Below are positions 27,157-36,074 of a stretch of 64,000 bases of DNA, in pieces. The translations under genes were made by a program, and so were the position numbers. Each line of letters opens with the position of its first letter. The stretch's first letter is position 1. The notes below the pieces were generated by a model, which was not told the origin of the DNA, searched no databases, and worked only from the letters and a program-made list of their open reading frames with translations. Origin of the DNA: Erythrobacter sp. AP23 (GTDB taxonomy: Bacteria > Pseudomonadota > Alphaproteobacteria > Sphingomonadales > Sphingomonadaceae); assembly GCF_001542855.1 (NCBI RefSeq), contig NZ_LNBY01000015.1, positions 1-64,000 of the forward strand. The letters are read 5' to 3'.

Positions 27157-27897
27157 TCAGAAGTGGGTCAGATAGCCGCCGTCGACTGCGAGAGTGTGGC
27201 CGGTGATATAGCTCGCCTCGGGCGAGGCGAGGAAGGCGACCGCGCCGGCGATTTCGTCGGGCTCGCCCCAGCGGCCGAGCGAAGTGCGCCGCGAGAGATG
27301 CTCGGCAATGTCGGGATCGGCGGTCATCTCGCCGTTCGCCTCGGTAGCGAAGTAGCCCGGGGCCACGGCATTCACGGTGATGCCGGTGATGCCGAGTTCG
27401 GCAGCGAGGGCGCGGGTGAGCGCGGCCAATCCGCCTTTGCTCGCCGTGTAGAGCACATCGCCGCGCGCGATATCGGCAGCGATCGAAGTGATGTTGACGA
27501 TCCGCCCATATTTTCGCGCCTGCATCAGCGGCAGCGCCCGGCGCGCGAGATCGAAGGGCGCGACAAGATTGGTGGCGAGCATGGCGGCCATGTCCTCCCG
27601 TCGCAATTGGACGAGCGGACGCCGGTCGCGCTGGCCGACATTGTTGACGAGGATATCGAGGCCGCCATCGGTAAGCGTCGCAAAGGCCGCTTCGGTCGCA
27701 GCGTCATCGGCGATATCGAAAGCCAGCACGCGCGCCCCGCCGCCGATTCGTCTTGCCGCGACTTCGAGAGCTGCCCGGTCGCGCCCGTTGAGCCATACGG
27801 TCGCGCCATCCTCGGCCAACCGCCGCGCGATCTCGTAGCCCAGCCCGCGCGCCGCGCCTGTGACCAGCGCGATGCGACCGTCGAGCTGTCCGCTCAT
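27157..27897 (-). CDS. SDR family oxidoreductase
   Basis: NAD(P)-dependent short-chain dehydrogenase of 246 residues of the classical FabG-like type. Motifs are TGAARGLG at the cofactor loop, NNVGQRDR, the catalytic serine in NITSIAAD, the YTASKGG tyrosine/lysine pair and a C-terminal ITGHTLAVDGGY. Its start overlaps the hisN stop by four bases. The gene is third in a prs-hisN-SDR run. It is similar to gluconate 5-dehydrogenase or 3-oxoacyl-ACP reductase types, but the substrate is not identifiable. Confidence 0.88.
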   Translation of the reverse strand: MSGQLDGRIALVTGAARGLGYEIARRLAEDGATVWLNGRDRAALEVAARRIGGGARVLAFDIADDAATEAAFATLTDGGLDILVNNVGQRDRRPLVQLRREDMAAMLATNLVAPFDLARRALPLMQARKYGRIVNITSIAADIARGDVLYTASKGGLAALTRALAAELGITGITVNAVAPGYFATEANGEMTADPDIAEHLSRRTSLGRWGEPDEIAGAVAFLASPEASYITGHTLAVDGGYLTHF

Positions 27898-28667
27898 CCC
27901 ATCGCCTCGAGTACGTCCTCGAGCCGAGCTGCGTCGCCCAGCGCGATCACGCGTCCGTCGCTGTCGGCATCGAGCGGATTGCCCTGCCAGTCGCTCATCA
28001 CTCCGCCGGCCCCTTCGACGACCGGAACGAGCGCGGCGAAGTCGTGCAGTTTGAGCCCCGCCTCGATCACCACGTCGATGTGGCCGGAAGCAACGAGGCC
28101 GTAATTGTAGCAATCGCCGCCATAGATGATCTTGCGCTCGGCCACCGCCTTGGCGACGCCCATGAAGGCATCGACATCGTCGCCCTCGAACTGGTGCGGC
28201 GTGGTCGTACCGAGCACCGCTTCGGAGAGCTCCCTGCACGCGACGGCGTGCGTCTGCTTGCCGTTGAAGGTCGTGCCTTCGCCGATCCGCCCGACCCAGC
28301 GTTCGCGCGCGATAGGCTGGTCGATGACGCCGAGCACCGGCCAGCCATCCTGCATGAGCGCAATCAACGTGCCGAAAATCGGCCGCCCCGCGATGAAGCT
28401 GGTCGTGCCGTCGATCGGGTCGAGCACCCATTGCCGGCCCGCGCCTTCGTTGCGGGTGCCGTACTCCTCGCCGATGATACCGTCGTCGGCGCGTTCGCTC
28501 TCGAGAATCGCGCGCATCGCGGCCTCGGCAGCACGGTCGGCCTCGGTCACGAAGCTGCGATCGGCCTTCTGTTCCTGCGACCATTCGCCGCGGAACAACG
28601 GACGGATGGTTTCGCCTGCTGCGTCGGCGAGGCGGTTGGCAAGAGCGAGATCGGCCGCGGTCGCCAT
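27894..28667 (-). CDS. hisN: Histidinol-phosphatase, inositol monophosphatase fold
   Basis: Magnesium-dependent phosphatase of 257 residues. Metal ligands lie in GEEYG and WVLDPIDGTTSFIAGRP, followed by FGTLIAL. The second half has GGDCYNYGLVASGHIDVVIEAG. The SFIAGRPIFGTLIAL segment is typical of the HisN type, which dephosphorylates histidinol phosphate in histidine synthesis, more than of inositol monophosphatases. It starts two bases after the prs stop. PRPP made by Prs is the first substrate of histidine synthesis, which supports the assignment. Confidence 0.87.
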   Translation of the reverse strand: MATAADLALANRLADAAGETIRPLFRGEWSQEQKADRSFVTEADRAAEAAMRAILESERADDGIIGEEYGTRNEGAGRQWVLDPIDGTTSFIAGRPIFGTLIALMQDGWPVLGVIDQPIARERWVGRIGEGTTFNGKQTHAVACRELSEAVLGTTTPHQFEGDDVDAFMGVAKAVAERKIIYGGDCYNYGLVASGHIDVVIEAGLKLHDFAALVPVVEGAGGVMSDWQGNPLDADSDGRVIALGDAARLEDVLEAMG

Positions 28668-28669
28668 GA

Positions 28670-29605
28670 TCAATCGAACAGCGAGCTGACCGAGCTTTCG
28701 TCGGCGATGCGTCGCACCGCCTCGCCGATGAGCGGGGCGATGGTGAGAATGCGGAGCTTGTCCGAATCCTTGGCATCGTCGGTCGGGCGGATCGAATCGG
28801 TGATGACCAGCTCCTTGAGCGCCGACCCATCGACCCGCGCCACGGCGCCGCCCGAGAGCACGCCGTGCGTGATGTAAGCGGCGACCGAAGCGGCCCCCTG
28901 GTCGAGCAAGGCCTGCGCGGCATTGCAAAGCGTTCCGCCCGAATCGACGATGTCGTCGATCATGATGCAGTGGCGGCCTTTCACTTCACCGATGATATTC
29001 ATCACCTCGCTCTCGCCGGGGCGGTCGCGGCGCTTGTCGACGATCGCCAGCGGGGCGTTGTCGAGCCGCTTTGCGAGTGCTCGCGCGCGCACCACGCCGC
29101 CGACATCGGGCGAAACGACCATCAGGTCTTGGTCGCCGTAACGCGCCTGGATATCCGCCGCCATCACCGGTGCAGCGAAGAGGTTGTCGGTCGGAATGTC
29201 GAAAAAGCCCTGGATCTGCCCGGCGTGCAGGTCCACCGCCAGCACGCGGTCGGCGCCCGCCTCGGTAATCAGATTGGCCACCAGCTTGGCCGAGATCGGC
29301 GTGCGCGGGCCGGGCTTGCGGTCCTGTCGGGCATAGCCGAAATAGGGGACAACCGCGGTGATCCGCCGCGCCGATGCACGTTTGAGGGCATCGATGCAGA
29401 TCAGCAGCTCCATGAGGTTGTCGTTCGCCGGATAGCTGGTCGACTGGACCACGAAGACATCCTCGCCGCGCACGTTTTCGTGGATCTCGACGAAGATTTC
29501 CTCATCGGCGAAGCGGCGCACCTGCGCGTCGACGAGGGGCATTTCGAGATAACCTGCAATCGCGCGGGCGAGCGGCAGGTTCGAATTGGCGGCCATGATC
29601 TTCAT
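28670..29605 (-). CDS. prs: Ribose-phosphate pyrophosphokinase
   Basis: PRPP synthetase of 311 residues. It makes 5-phosphoribosyl-1-pyrophosphate from ribose 5-phosphate and ATP for purine, pyrimidine, histidine and NAD synthesis. The class I pattern is complete: [19 protein letters not shown], the flexible-loop region [10 protein letters not shown], the metal site [15 protein letters not shown] and the PRPP-binding loop [14 protein letters not shown]. First gene of prs-hisN-SDR. The upstream 124 bases to glpX hold no further gene. Confidence 0.97.
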   Translation of the reverse strand: MKIMAANSNLPLARAIAGYLEMPLVDAQVRRFADEEIFVEIHENVRGEDVFVVQSTSYPANDNLMELLICIDALKRASARRITAVVPYFGYARQDRKPGPRTPISAKLVANLITEAGADRVLAVDLHAGQIQGFFDIPTDNLFAAPVMAADIQARYGDQDLMVVSPDVGGVVRARALAKRLDNAPLAIVDKRRDRPGESEVMNIIGEVKGRHCIMIDDIVDSGGTLCNAAQALLDQGAASVAAYITHGVLSGGAVARVDGSALKELVITDSIRPTDDAKDSDKLRILTIAPLIGEAVRRIADESSVSSLFD

Positions 29606-29729
29606 GCGGCGAATCCCCGGGAGTAGATGAGCTGCGCCCCGCCTAGCCGAGCGTCATGGGATTGCAACACGAGGAGTCGTTTTTGGGCAGGAATACGGCG
29701 CGCCCTGCCGGTCGCGTCTGCCCGAACCG

Positions 29730-30704
29730 TCACGAAGTCTGGTGCTCGCCCTTGATCCAGCGCACCGTGCCCGAGCTCGCCCGCATCACCACGCTTTCGG
29801 TCGTCATCCGTCCTCCGCGCAGGTATTTGACCCCGTCGAGCAGCGAACCGGAGGTTACGCCCGTCGCAGCGAAGATGCAGTCGCCCTTGACCAGGTCGTC
29901 GCGGGTGTAAATCCGGTCGAGGTCCTCGATACCCCACTTGGCAGCACGCGCCTTTTCGTCGTCGTTGCGGAACACAAGGCGTCCGTTGAACTGCCCGCCG
30001 ACGCAGCGCAGCGCGGCTGCGGCAAGCACGCCTTCGGGCGCGCCACCCTGGCCCATATACATGTCGATGGTGGTGTCCTCGTCGGTCACCGCGATCACGC
30101 CGGCGACGTCGCCGTCGCCGATCAACACGACGCCGCAGCCCAGGCTGCGGAGCTCGGCGATGAGCTCGGCGTGGCGCGGGCGATCCAGCACGCAGACGAT
30201 GATGTCCGAAGGCTCGACACCCTTGGCCTCGGCCACCGCCTTGACGTTTTCGGTCGGGGTCCTGGCCAGATCGATGACGCCCTGCGGATATCCAGGGCCG
30301 ACCGCCAGCTTGTCCATGTAGACGTCGGGTGCGTTGAGCAGGCAGCCTTCGGCCGCCGCCGCGAGTACGGCCAGAGCATTGGGCCCCGCTTTGGCGGTGA
30401 TGGTAGTGCCTTCGAGCGGGTCGAGCGCGATGTCGATCTTGGGCCCCCTTCCCGGCGCACCACCGACCTTTTCGCCGATAAACAGCATCGGCGCCTCGTC
30501 GCGCTCACCCTCGCCGATCACCACGGTGCCGTCCATATAGAGCGTGTCGAAGGCCTTGCGCATGGCTTCGACCGCCGCGGCATCGGCGGCCTTCTCGTCG
30601 CCGCGGCCGATCAGTTTGGATGCGGCGACCGCCGCGGCCTCGGTCACGCGGACCATTTCGAGTACCAGGACGCGGTCGAGCGGATTGTCGGCGGGCGAGT
30701 TCAT
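29730..30704 (-). CDS. glpX: Fructose-1,6-bisphosphatase class II
   Basis: GlpX-type fructose-1,6-bisphosphatase, 324 residues, for gluconeogenesis; some homologues also act on sedoheptulose bisphosphate. Metal and substrate motifs are visible: GEGERDEAPML, IDIALDPLEGTTI and the IGDGDVAGVIA segment. It lies on the same strand as hom further upstream but is separated from it by an antiparallel secreted-protein gene. In related genomes hom and glpX are often adjacent, by my recollection, so this spacing is noteworthy. Confidence 0.95.
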   Translation of the reverse strand: MNSPADNPLDRVLVLEMVRVTEAAAVAASKLIGRGDEKAADAAAVEAMRKAFDTLYMDGTVVIGEGERDEAPMLFIGEKVGGAPGRGPKIDIALDPLEGTTITAKAGPNALAVLAAAAEGCLLNAPDVYMDKLAVGPGYPQGVIDLARTPTENVKAVAEAKGVEPSDIIVCVLDRPRHAELIAELRSLGCGVVLIGDGDVAGVIAVTDEDTTIDMYMGQGGAPEGVLAAAALRCVGGQFNGRLVFRNDDEKARAAKWGIEDLDRIYTRDDLVKGDCIFAATGVTSGSLLDGVKYLRGGRMTTESVVMRASSGTVRWIKGEHQTS

Positions 30705-30794
30705 AATGCGTTCAGTCCCTCACGTGAGTTTGGCGCGACAGATTGCCGACGCGTGAATTCGTATGCGGGGCGCGGATAGACAGGGAGCCTTGCA

Positions 30795-31376
30795 TTGTCG
30801 AGACGCTGGTGGGTCGCTTTCGCAATCATGTCCGCAAGCACCTCTCCCGGGCAGCTCGCGGGACAGGAGGCGGCAGAGCCACCGGAACGCATCGACATCC
30901 TTGTTCCGCAGGACGAATACGAGGGGCCGCTGGAGGATTGCAGCGCCGAACAGGAAGCCGCGATCATCTCGGGCGAAATCATCGTGTGCCGCCGCCGAGG
31001 TGACGGGGGCGAGTACGGTTACGATTCCGACCGGGCGCTCGAGCGCTACGCAGAAGAGACGATGAACAAAGGCGATCCGCGCGCTCCGGACCTTGCCCCG
31101 GTCTATCCCGGCGTGGTCGTCGCCCGCGGCTGTTTCATCCCGCCTTGTCCGCCGCCCGAAGCCTATATCGTCGATTTCGAGGCGCTGCCGGATACGCCGC
31201 CCGGATCGGATGCAGACCGCGTTGGGCGAGGCCTGGCGCCGCTAGCTGGCACAGCCCCGGCTCCCTCGAGATCGAACGAAAGCGAACTGGGCCTTCCACC
31301 TCCGCTTGGGGGCGGGCTCGCGGATAGCATCAGTCCTTCAGAATCGGCATCACCAGAGGCGGAGCCGTCAGGCTAG
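30795..31376 (+). CDS. Secreted proline-rich hypothetical protein
   Basis: A 193-residue exported protein without a recognised family. A TTG start is used at 30795, with AGGGAG seven bases upstream. The signal peptide runs to about QLAGQ. The mature part has ERIDILVPQDEYEGPLEDC, a conserved-looking IISGEIIVCRRRG stretch, CFIPPCPPPE and a low-complexity Ser/Pro/Glu tail. Similar short proteins with an 'IVVCG/IVVCR' segment are common in sphingomonads. It lies antiparallel between hom and glpX and its last 47 bases overlap the 3' end of hom. Confidence 0.7.
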   Translation: MSRRWWVAFAIMSASTSPGQLAGQEAAEPPERIDILVPQDEYEGPLEDCSAEQEAAIISGEIIVCRRRGDGGEYGYDSDRALERYAEETMNKGDPRAPDLAPVYPGVVVARGCFIPPCPPPEAYIVDFEALPDTPPGSDADRVGRGLAPLAGTAPAPSRSNESELGLPPPLGGGLADSISPSESASPEAEPSG

Positions 31377-32637
31377 AAGACCCGTCCAGGAGTTCGAGCG
31401 CCTTGGTCACGCAGCGTTCGGGCCCTTCGTGGGTGACCATGGCCACGAGCACTTCGCCCCCGTCGTGGTCGCGTCCGCGCTGGATCAGGCTCTCGATCGA
31501 CACCCCGGCATCGCGCATCGCGGCGGTAATCTCGGCCAGCACGCCCGGCCGGTCGTTGACCGTGAAACGGAGATAATCGCGCCCGATGCGATTGCCGGGA
31601 TCGGCAGGCGCGAACTGTTCGAGTTCTTCCACCGGCACAGAGAACGGCGCGCCGCTGTCGCCGCGGGCTATGTCGATCAGATCGGCGACGACGGCGCTGG
31701 CGGTCGGACCGGCGCCGGCTCCCGCGCCCTGAAACAGCAGGCGACCGGAAAAATTACCCTCGGCCACTACGGCATTGGTCGGTCCGGTAACCGCCGCGAG
31801 CGGATGGCCGCGAGCCACCAGGCAGGGACGCACGCGCTGCAAAAGTGTGGGATGGCCGCCGCTTTCGTCGAGCGAGGCGATCCCGACCAGCCGGATGACA
31901 TAGCCGAGTGAACCCGCCTGGGTGATATCGGCGGCCCGAACCTCGCCGATGCCCGTGGCCGCGACATGTTCGAAATCGACTCGCGCGCCGAAACCGATCC
32001 CGGCGAGGATCGCGAGCTTGTGCGCCGCGTCGACCCCTTCGATATCGAAGGTCGGATCGGCTTCGGCGTAGCCCTTGTCCTGTGCTGCGCTCAGCATATC
32101 GCCGAAATCGGCACCGGTGCGCTCCATTTCGGAAAGGATATAATTGCAGGTGCCGTTGAGAATGCCGTAGATTCGTTCGATCCGGTTGGCCGCCGCGCCT
32201 TCGCGCAGGCCTTTCACCACGGGAATTCCACCCGCGACGGCGGCTTCGAACTTGAGCGGCACGCCGCGCAGCGCCGCCTGTTCGGCCAGCGCCAGCCCGT
32301 GATGCGCAATCATCGCCTTGTTCGCGGTGACGAAACCCTTGCCCGCATCGAGTGCTGCGCGGGCGAGTGTGAGCGCGGGCCCGTCGGAGCCGCCGACCAG
32401 TTCGAGTACGACATCGACATCGCTGCGCTCGGCCATCGCCTGCATGTCGTCGACCCAGGCGTAGGGCGACAGATCGACCCCGCGGTCGCGCATCCGGTCA
32501 CGCGCGTTCACCGCGACGATTTCCAGCGCGCGACCGGCGCGGCGTTCGATGGTGGTACGATTGGTTTCGAGCAGCTCGATCACGCCGGTTCCGACGGTGC
32601 CGAGCCCGGCGAGGGCAATGCGGAGGGGTTCAGCCAT
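31330..32637 (-). CDS. hom: Homoserine dehydrogenase
   Basis: NAD(P)-dependent reduction of aspartate semialdehyde to homoserine, the branch point to threonine and methionine. The 435-residue enzyme has the Rossmann motif GLGTVGTG at 11-18, NKAMIAHHG, and the catalytic region TCNYILSEMERTG with KGYAEADPTFDIEG. A C-terminal ACT domain (YLRFTVNDRPGVLAEIT) gives threonine feedback. Monofunctional, without an aspartokinase part. Convergent overlap of 47 bases with the secreted-protein gene lies at its 3' end. Confidence 0.96.
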   Translation of the reverse strand: MAEPLRIALAGLGTVGTGVIELLETNRTTIERRAGRALEIVAVNARDRMRDRGVDLSPYAWVDDMQAMAERSDVDVVLELVGGSDGPALTLARAALDAGKGFVTANKAMIAHHGLALAEQAALRGVPLKFEAAVAGGIPVVKGLREGAAANRIERIYGILNGTCNYILSEMERTGADFGDMLSAAQDKGYAEADPTFDIEGVDAAHKLAILAGIGFGARVDFEHVAATGIGEVRAADITQAGSLGYVIRLVGIASLDESGGHPTLLQRVRPCLVARGHPLAAVTGPTNAVVAEGNFSGRLLFQGAGAGAGPTASAVVADLIDIARGDSGAPFSVPVEELEQFAPADPGNRIGRDYLRFTVNDRPGVLAEITAAMRDAGVSIESLIQRGRDHDGGEVLVAMVTHEGPERCVTKALELLDGSSSLTAPPLVMPILKD

Positions 32638-32710
32638 GGCGGTCGCCTAGCGCAGCGCCCCCCAGGATTGGAACCAGTTTGTCTTGAACCGGGTGAAGCG
32701 CGGCCTTTAG

Positions 32711-33553
32711 TTAGTCGCGCGTGCGCGTGCAGGGACCAAGCGCGTCGCGGACCAGAGCATAGTCGGCCGCCGCGAGCGCCCGCGCCCGAGGATCGCGCGA
32801 CAGGTTCGCGTTGCCCGGCAGGCTATCGGGCAGCGAACAGGCGAGCCGGTACCACTCCAGTGTGTTGGGTTGCGGCGCGCGCGCCGACTGATCGACGATC
32901 TCGGTCCAGGATACGCCCCAGCGCGGCGCCTGTCCGGGGCGGCGGACGATCGTCACCGAAACCGGGCCGTCGTCCTCCGTGTCCAAGAACAGCTGGGTTT
33001 CCGATTCCCCGACCAGCGTGCCCTCGACCGCCAGCGCGTCGCGAATCCCCGTGACCCGCGGCGGCGCGTCCCGCGCAAGGAGGCTGGAAAGGATGGGCCG
33101 CAACCTGGCCTCGAGCGCCTCGGAATGGGGAAACTGGGCTTGCGGATCGACCAGCTGCAATTCATCGGGGCGCCCGCTCACCGGTCGCGCGAACAGGATG
33201 ACTTCCTGTTTCCTGAGCTTGGGCGCCTTTCCCTTCTCGTCGAGCGGGACGTCGACGAGATAGCGAAGATCTTCTCCGACCGGCACGGTACCGGCAATCA
33301 GGGCTGTGGTGCGCGCTTCGATATATAGCCGCACATGACCGGGCGCGAGACCGGGCGAACGTTCCGGCTCGACGGTCGCCTGGCGGCGGATCTGCGCCCG
33401 CAGTACGAGCGGCGTACCATCGGCAAGGTCGACCATGTCGGCGTAGGTCAGTGCGGGCGCACCGTCCTGCTCCTGCGCCAGGCCGGAAACCGGCGCGCCC
33501 GCCAGCGCGGCACAGAGGAGGAGCAACTTTCCGGGATGGTGATGAAACGGCAT
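32711..33553 (-). CDS. Conserved exported protein of unknown function
   Basis: A 280-residue protein with a signal peptide (KLLLLCAALAGAPVSGLAQ). The mature part seems to be an OB-like beta domain (GTPLVLRAQIRRQATVEP, VRLYIEARTTALIAG) followed by a region ending in WYRLACSLPDSLPGNANLSRDPRARALAAADYALVRDALGPC. Two cysteines near the end could form a disulphide. I recognise the general pattern from other sphingomonads but not a function. It stands alone between hom and the tonB promoter region. Confidence 0.72.
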   Translation of the reverse strand: MPFHHHPGKLLLLCAALAGAPVSGLAQEQDGAPALTYADMVDLADGTPLVLRAQIRRQATVEPERSPGLAPGHVRLYIEARTTALIAGTVPVGEDLRYLVDVPLDEKGKAPKLRKQEVILFARPVSGRPDELQLVDPQAQFPHSEALEARLRPILSSLLARDAPPRVTGIRDALAVEGTLVGESETQLFLDTEDDGPVSVTIVRRPGQAPRWGVSWTEIVDQSARAPQPNTLEWYRLACSLPDSLPGNANLSRDPRARALAAADYALVRDALGPCTRTRD

Positions 33554-33915
33554 GGCTGGAGAATCTTTTCGCTAGGGTGAGCCGGGTGGTGCGAATCGGT
33601 CGACCCGTGGTCGGTATCCGAGGTTCCTCCAGCCAAGCTACTGAATTCGCGGTTAACCGATAAAGGATTTGCGGTGAAACGGCATCATAGCTAAAGGGTC
33701 GGGCCGGACCCGAGTGGACGATACAATATTGCTTGGGGAGAGGTGTCCGGGTTCTAATTGGGAACTTTGGTGCGCCTTCGCCGCTGAGCCTTTTAGGGGC
33801 CCGAGCGGCGCGAATGCGTTAACGATGCCCACAGTCACGCCAATCGGGCGGGTCGCAAATGGGTGTCAATCTGCCCCGGGGTTTGCCGGGGCGACCGATG
33901 GAGTGATGCAACCGA
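33554..33915. other. Intergenic region upstream of tonB
   Basis: This 362-base gap separates the divergent exported-protein gene from tonB. It is the least GC-rich gap nearby. It contains TACAAT at 33722-33727, a possible -10 without a convincing -35, and a short GC-rich hairpin near 33880-33895 (CCCCGGGGTTTGCCGGGG). I see no ORF or clear iron-box (Fur) match by eye. Confidence 0.5.
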
Positions 33916-34575
33916 ATGGCTTATGCTGACCAAGAGATGAGCGGCAATCGCATCGTCGCGATCATCATTGTTGCCCTCATCCATATCGCTCTCGGTTATG
34001 CTCTCATCACCGGCCTCGCATACAACGCGGTGCAGCAGGTGGTCGAGCGCGTGACGACGATCGATATCGAGGAACCCCCGCCGCCTGAAGAAGAGCCGCC
34101 GCCGCCGCCGCCGGAACAGGTGCCCGACACACCGCCGCCGCCGGTCGCGCCGCCGCCGCCGATCAATATCGCGCCGGCACCGCCTCCGATCCGCACGCAG
34201 ACGACGATTCCGCCGCCTGCGCCGCCGCGGCTGGTTATCCCGCCGCCCGCACCTCCGGCTCCGCCGCCGCCGCCATCGAAGGCGCAGGGTGCGACGCCCA
34301 GGGGCCTTAGTGGCTGGTCGCGTCGTATTCAGGCCAATTACCCCCGCCGCGCGGAACGCGAGGGTATCGAAGGCAATGTCGGTGTGACGGTCCAGATCGG
34401 ACCCAATGGCCGCGTTTCCTCGTGCCGTGTGACGCGGTCGAGCGGGTCGAGCGATCTCGACTCCGCCGCCTGTGACGGGATGACCCGCTATGCGCGGTTC
34501 AACCCTGCCCTGGACGCCGCAGGCAATGAAATCTCTGACAGCTGGTCGACCACCATCGTTTACCAGCTCAATTAA
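33916..34575 (+). CDS. tonB: Energy transducer TonB
   Basis: Links inner-membrane proton-motive force to TonB-dependent receptors in the outer membrane. The 219-residue protein has one N-terminal helix (residues about 10-34), then a periplasm-spanning run of about 70 residues that is mostly proline and glutamate/alanine. The C-terminal TonB domain follows (YPRRAEREGIEGNVGV onward), with two cysteines and the ending WSTTIVYQLN. The start may be ATG 33916 or ATG 33937; neither has a clear ribosome binding site. First gene of tonB-exbB-exbD-exbD. Confidence 0.92.
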   Translation: MAYADQEMSGNRIVAIIIVALIHIALGYALITGLAYNAVQQVVERVTTIDIEEPPPPEEEPPPPPPEQVPDTPPPPVAPPPPINIAPAPPPIRTQTTIPPPAPPRLVIPPPAPPAPPPPPSKAQGATPRGLSGWSRRIQANYPRRAEREGIEGNVGVTVQIGPNGRVSSCRVTRSSGSSDLDSAACDGMTRYARFNPALDAAGNEISDSWSTTIVYQLN

Positions 34576-34584
34576 CCATCCAGG

Positions 34585-34600
34585 GCCTGCTGCGGCAGGC
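34585..34600 (+). promoter_or_regulatory. Intercistronic hairpin between tonB and exbB
   Basis: GCCTGC pairs with GCAGGC over a four-base loop in the 57-base gap after tonB. No T-run follows, so it is more likely an RNA processing or stability element than a terminator. Confidence 0.45.
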
Positions 34601-34632
34601 GGACAACGGAATACTCAAAAGGACCACTCGTT

Positions 34633-35430
34633 ATGACCTTCGAACTTCTTGCAGCTGCCACGGATGCAGCCCCGCAGAACTCCTTCGGTTTCATGGAAGC
34701 CATGGAACAGGGCGGTTTCGTCGCCTGGTTCATTCTCGGCGTGATGGTGATCATGTCGGTCGGTTCGTTCTACATCCTGTTCACCAAGCTGCTCGAACAG
34801 CGCAAGGTTCTGGCCCAGTACAAGGCCGTGCGCACCCAGTTCTGGAAGGCCGGTTCGCTCAAGGACGGCGCCGCCAAGCTCGAAAAGAACAGCGCATGGC
34901 GCCAGCTCGTCGACGATGCGCTGATCGCCGAAGACCAGCACTCGAAGATGACCGACAAGCTCGAAGCGCACGACTGGATGCACGGTTCGCTCCAGCGTTC
35001 GGAAGACACGATCAATTCGAAGCTCGCCGGCGGCCTGCCGTTTCTCGCCACGGTCGGCGCGACCGCGCCCTTCGTCGGCCTGCTCGGCACGGTTATCGGT
35101 ATCTACCGCGCGCTGATCAACATCGGCATCGCCGGTTCGGCCTCGATCGACAAGGTCGCGGGCCCGGTCGGTGAGGCGCTCATCATGACCGCCATCGGTC
35201 TGCTGGTCGCGGTTCCGGCCGTGTTCGCCTACAACTGGCTGCAGAGCCGCAACAAGCGCATTGCCGAACTGATGCATGCGTTCACGACCGACCTGCTGGC
35301 GAACATCAGCTCGAACGGTTCGGTCAAGCCGACCTACATGACCGCCACGTCGACGCAGGCTGCCGGCAAGGCCGCCCGCACCGCTCCGGCCGCCAAGCCG
35401 GCCGCCGCGACCACCACGGTCAAGAAGTAA
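34633..35430 (+). CDS. exbB: MotA/TolQ/ExbB proton channel family protein
   Basis: Inner-membrane component of the TonB energising complex, 265 residues. One helix near residues 30-52 (FVAWFILGVMVIMSVGSFYIL) is followed by a long cytosolic part. Two further helices enclose the conserved LPFLATVGATAPFVGLLGTV and GEALIMTAIGLLVAVPAVFAYN. An Ala/Lys-rich tail ends in TTTVKK. It follows tonB by 57 bases and precedes two exbD genes; hairpins flank it on both sides. Confidence 0.93.
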   Translation: MTFELLAAATDAAPQNSFGFMEAMEQGGFVAWFILGVMVIMSVGSFYILFTKLLEQRKVLAQYKAVRTQFWKAGSLKDGAAKLEKNSAWRQLVDDALIAEDQHSKMTDKLEAHDWMHGSLQRSEDTINSKLAGGLPFLATVGATAPFVGLLGTVIGIYRALINIGIAGSASIDKVAGPVGEALIMTAIGLLVAVPAVFAYNWLQSRNKRIAELMHAFTTDLLANISSNGSVKPTYMTATSTQAAGKAARTAPAAKPAAATTTVKK

Positions 35431-35442
35431 TCGATCGAAACC

Positions 35443-35465
35443 GGGGGCGGTCTGGTATCGCCCCC
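35443..35465 (+). promoter_or_regulatory. Intercistronic hairpin between exbB and exbD
   Basis: GGGGGCG (35443-35449) pairs with CGCCCCC (35459-35465) around a nine-base loop. There is no downstream T-run. It probably stabilises or divides the polycistronic mRNA after exbB. Confidence 0.5.
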
Positions 35466-35504
35466 GCATCGATCCCAAGAATTTCGAACGTTAGGAACTG
35501 AACC

Positions 35505-36035
35505 ATGGCGATTTCGACAGGAGGTAGCGGCGAGACGCCCATGTCGGACATCAACACCACGCCACTCGTGGACGTGATGCTGGTGCTTCTGATCATCTTC
35601 CTCATCGCGGTTCCGGTCGCGATCCAGACCATCGAAAAGCTGGAGGTCCCGGTCTTCGAATCGGTCGAATCCAAGGACAAGGTCGAAAACCTCCTCCTGA
35701 CCGTCAGCACCACCGACGACAATGGCGTAAGCGCCGATGAGCCGGGCTTCGAAGGTGCCTCGCGCAACGGCGAATGCCGGGTCTATTTCAACAATATCGC
35801 ACCGGTCACTTCCGAAGAGCTCTACGACCAGGCATTCGAACGCCTCGATGCCATCGTGCAGCGTGCCGGGGGCCCGGAAGCCATCATGAACGATCCGGAG
35901 AAGATCCCGCAGGTACACATCCGCGGCGACGTGAACGCACCGTGGTCCTGCGTGGCCGGTGCGATCTACAACGTCCAGGCGGCGGGCTACCCGACCGTCG
36001 GCTTCATTTCGAACCCGGTCGATCCCAACGCGTGA
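35505..36035 (+). CDS. exbD: Biopolymer transport protein ExbD (first copy)
   Basis: Membrane-anchored ExbD/TolR of 176 residues. The N-terminal helix has the proton-carrying aspartate in [21 protein letters not shown] (about residue 23). The periplasmic part is longer than in the second copy and contains an inserted segment with Cys residues (RNGECRVYF and [10 protein letters not shown]). It works with ExbB to power TonB. The paired exbD arrangement is common in sphingomonads and xanthomonads; the second copy may serve a different partner or form a heteromer. Confidence 0.93.
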   Translation: MAISTGGSGETPMSDINTTPLVDVMLVLLIIFLIAVPVAIQTIEKLEVPVFESVESKDKVENLLLTVSTTDDNGVSADEPGFEGASRNGECRVYFNNIAPVTSEELYDQAFERLDAIVQRAGGPEAIMNDPEKIPQVHIRGDVNAPWSCVAGAIYNVQAAGYPTVGFISNPVDPNA

Positions 36036-36074
36036 TCGCGCGGTTCGGCAACGCAGATTAGGGAGTAACCCACT

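Noticed and set aside
27898..28923. Long single frame joining the SDR gene with upstream sequence
   Set aside because: hisN is clearly encoded in another frame there with intact motifs; the SDR starts at 27897.
34070..34290. CCG-rich tandem repeat as a DNA repeat element
   Set aside because: It is the proline-rich linker of TonB and in frame.
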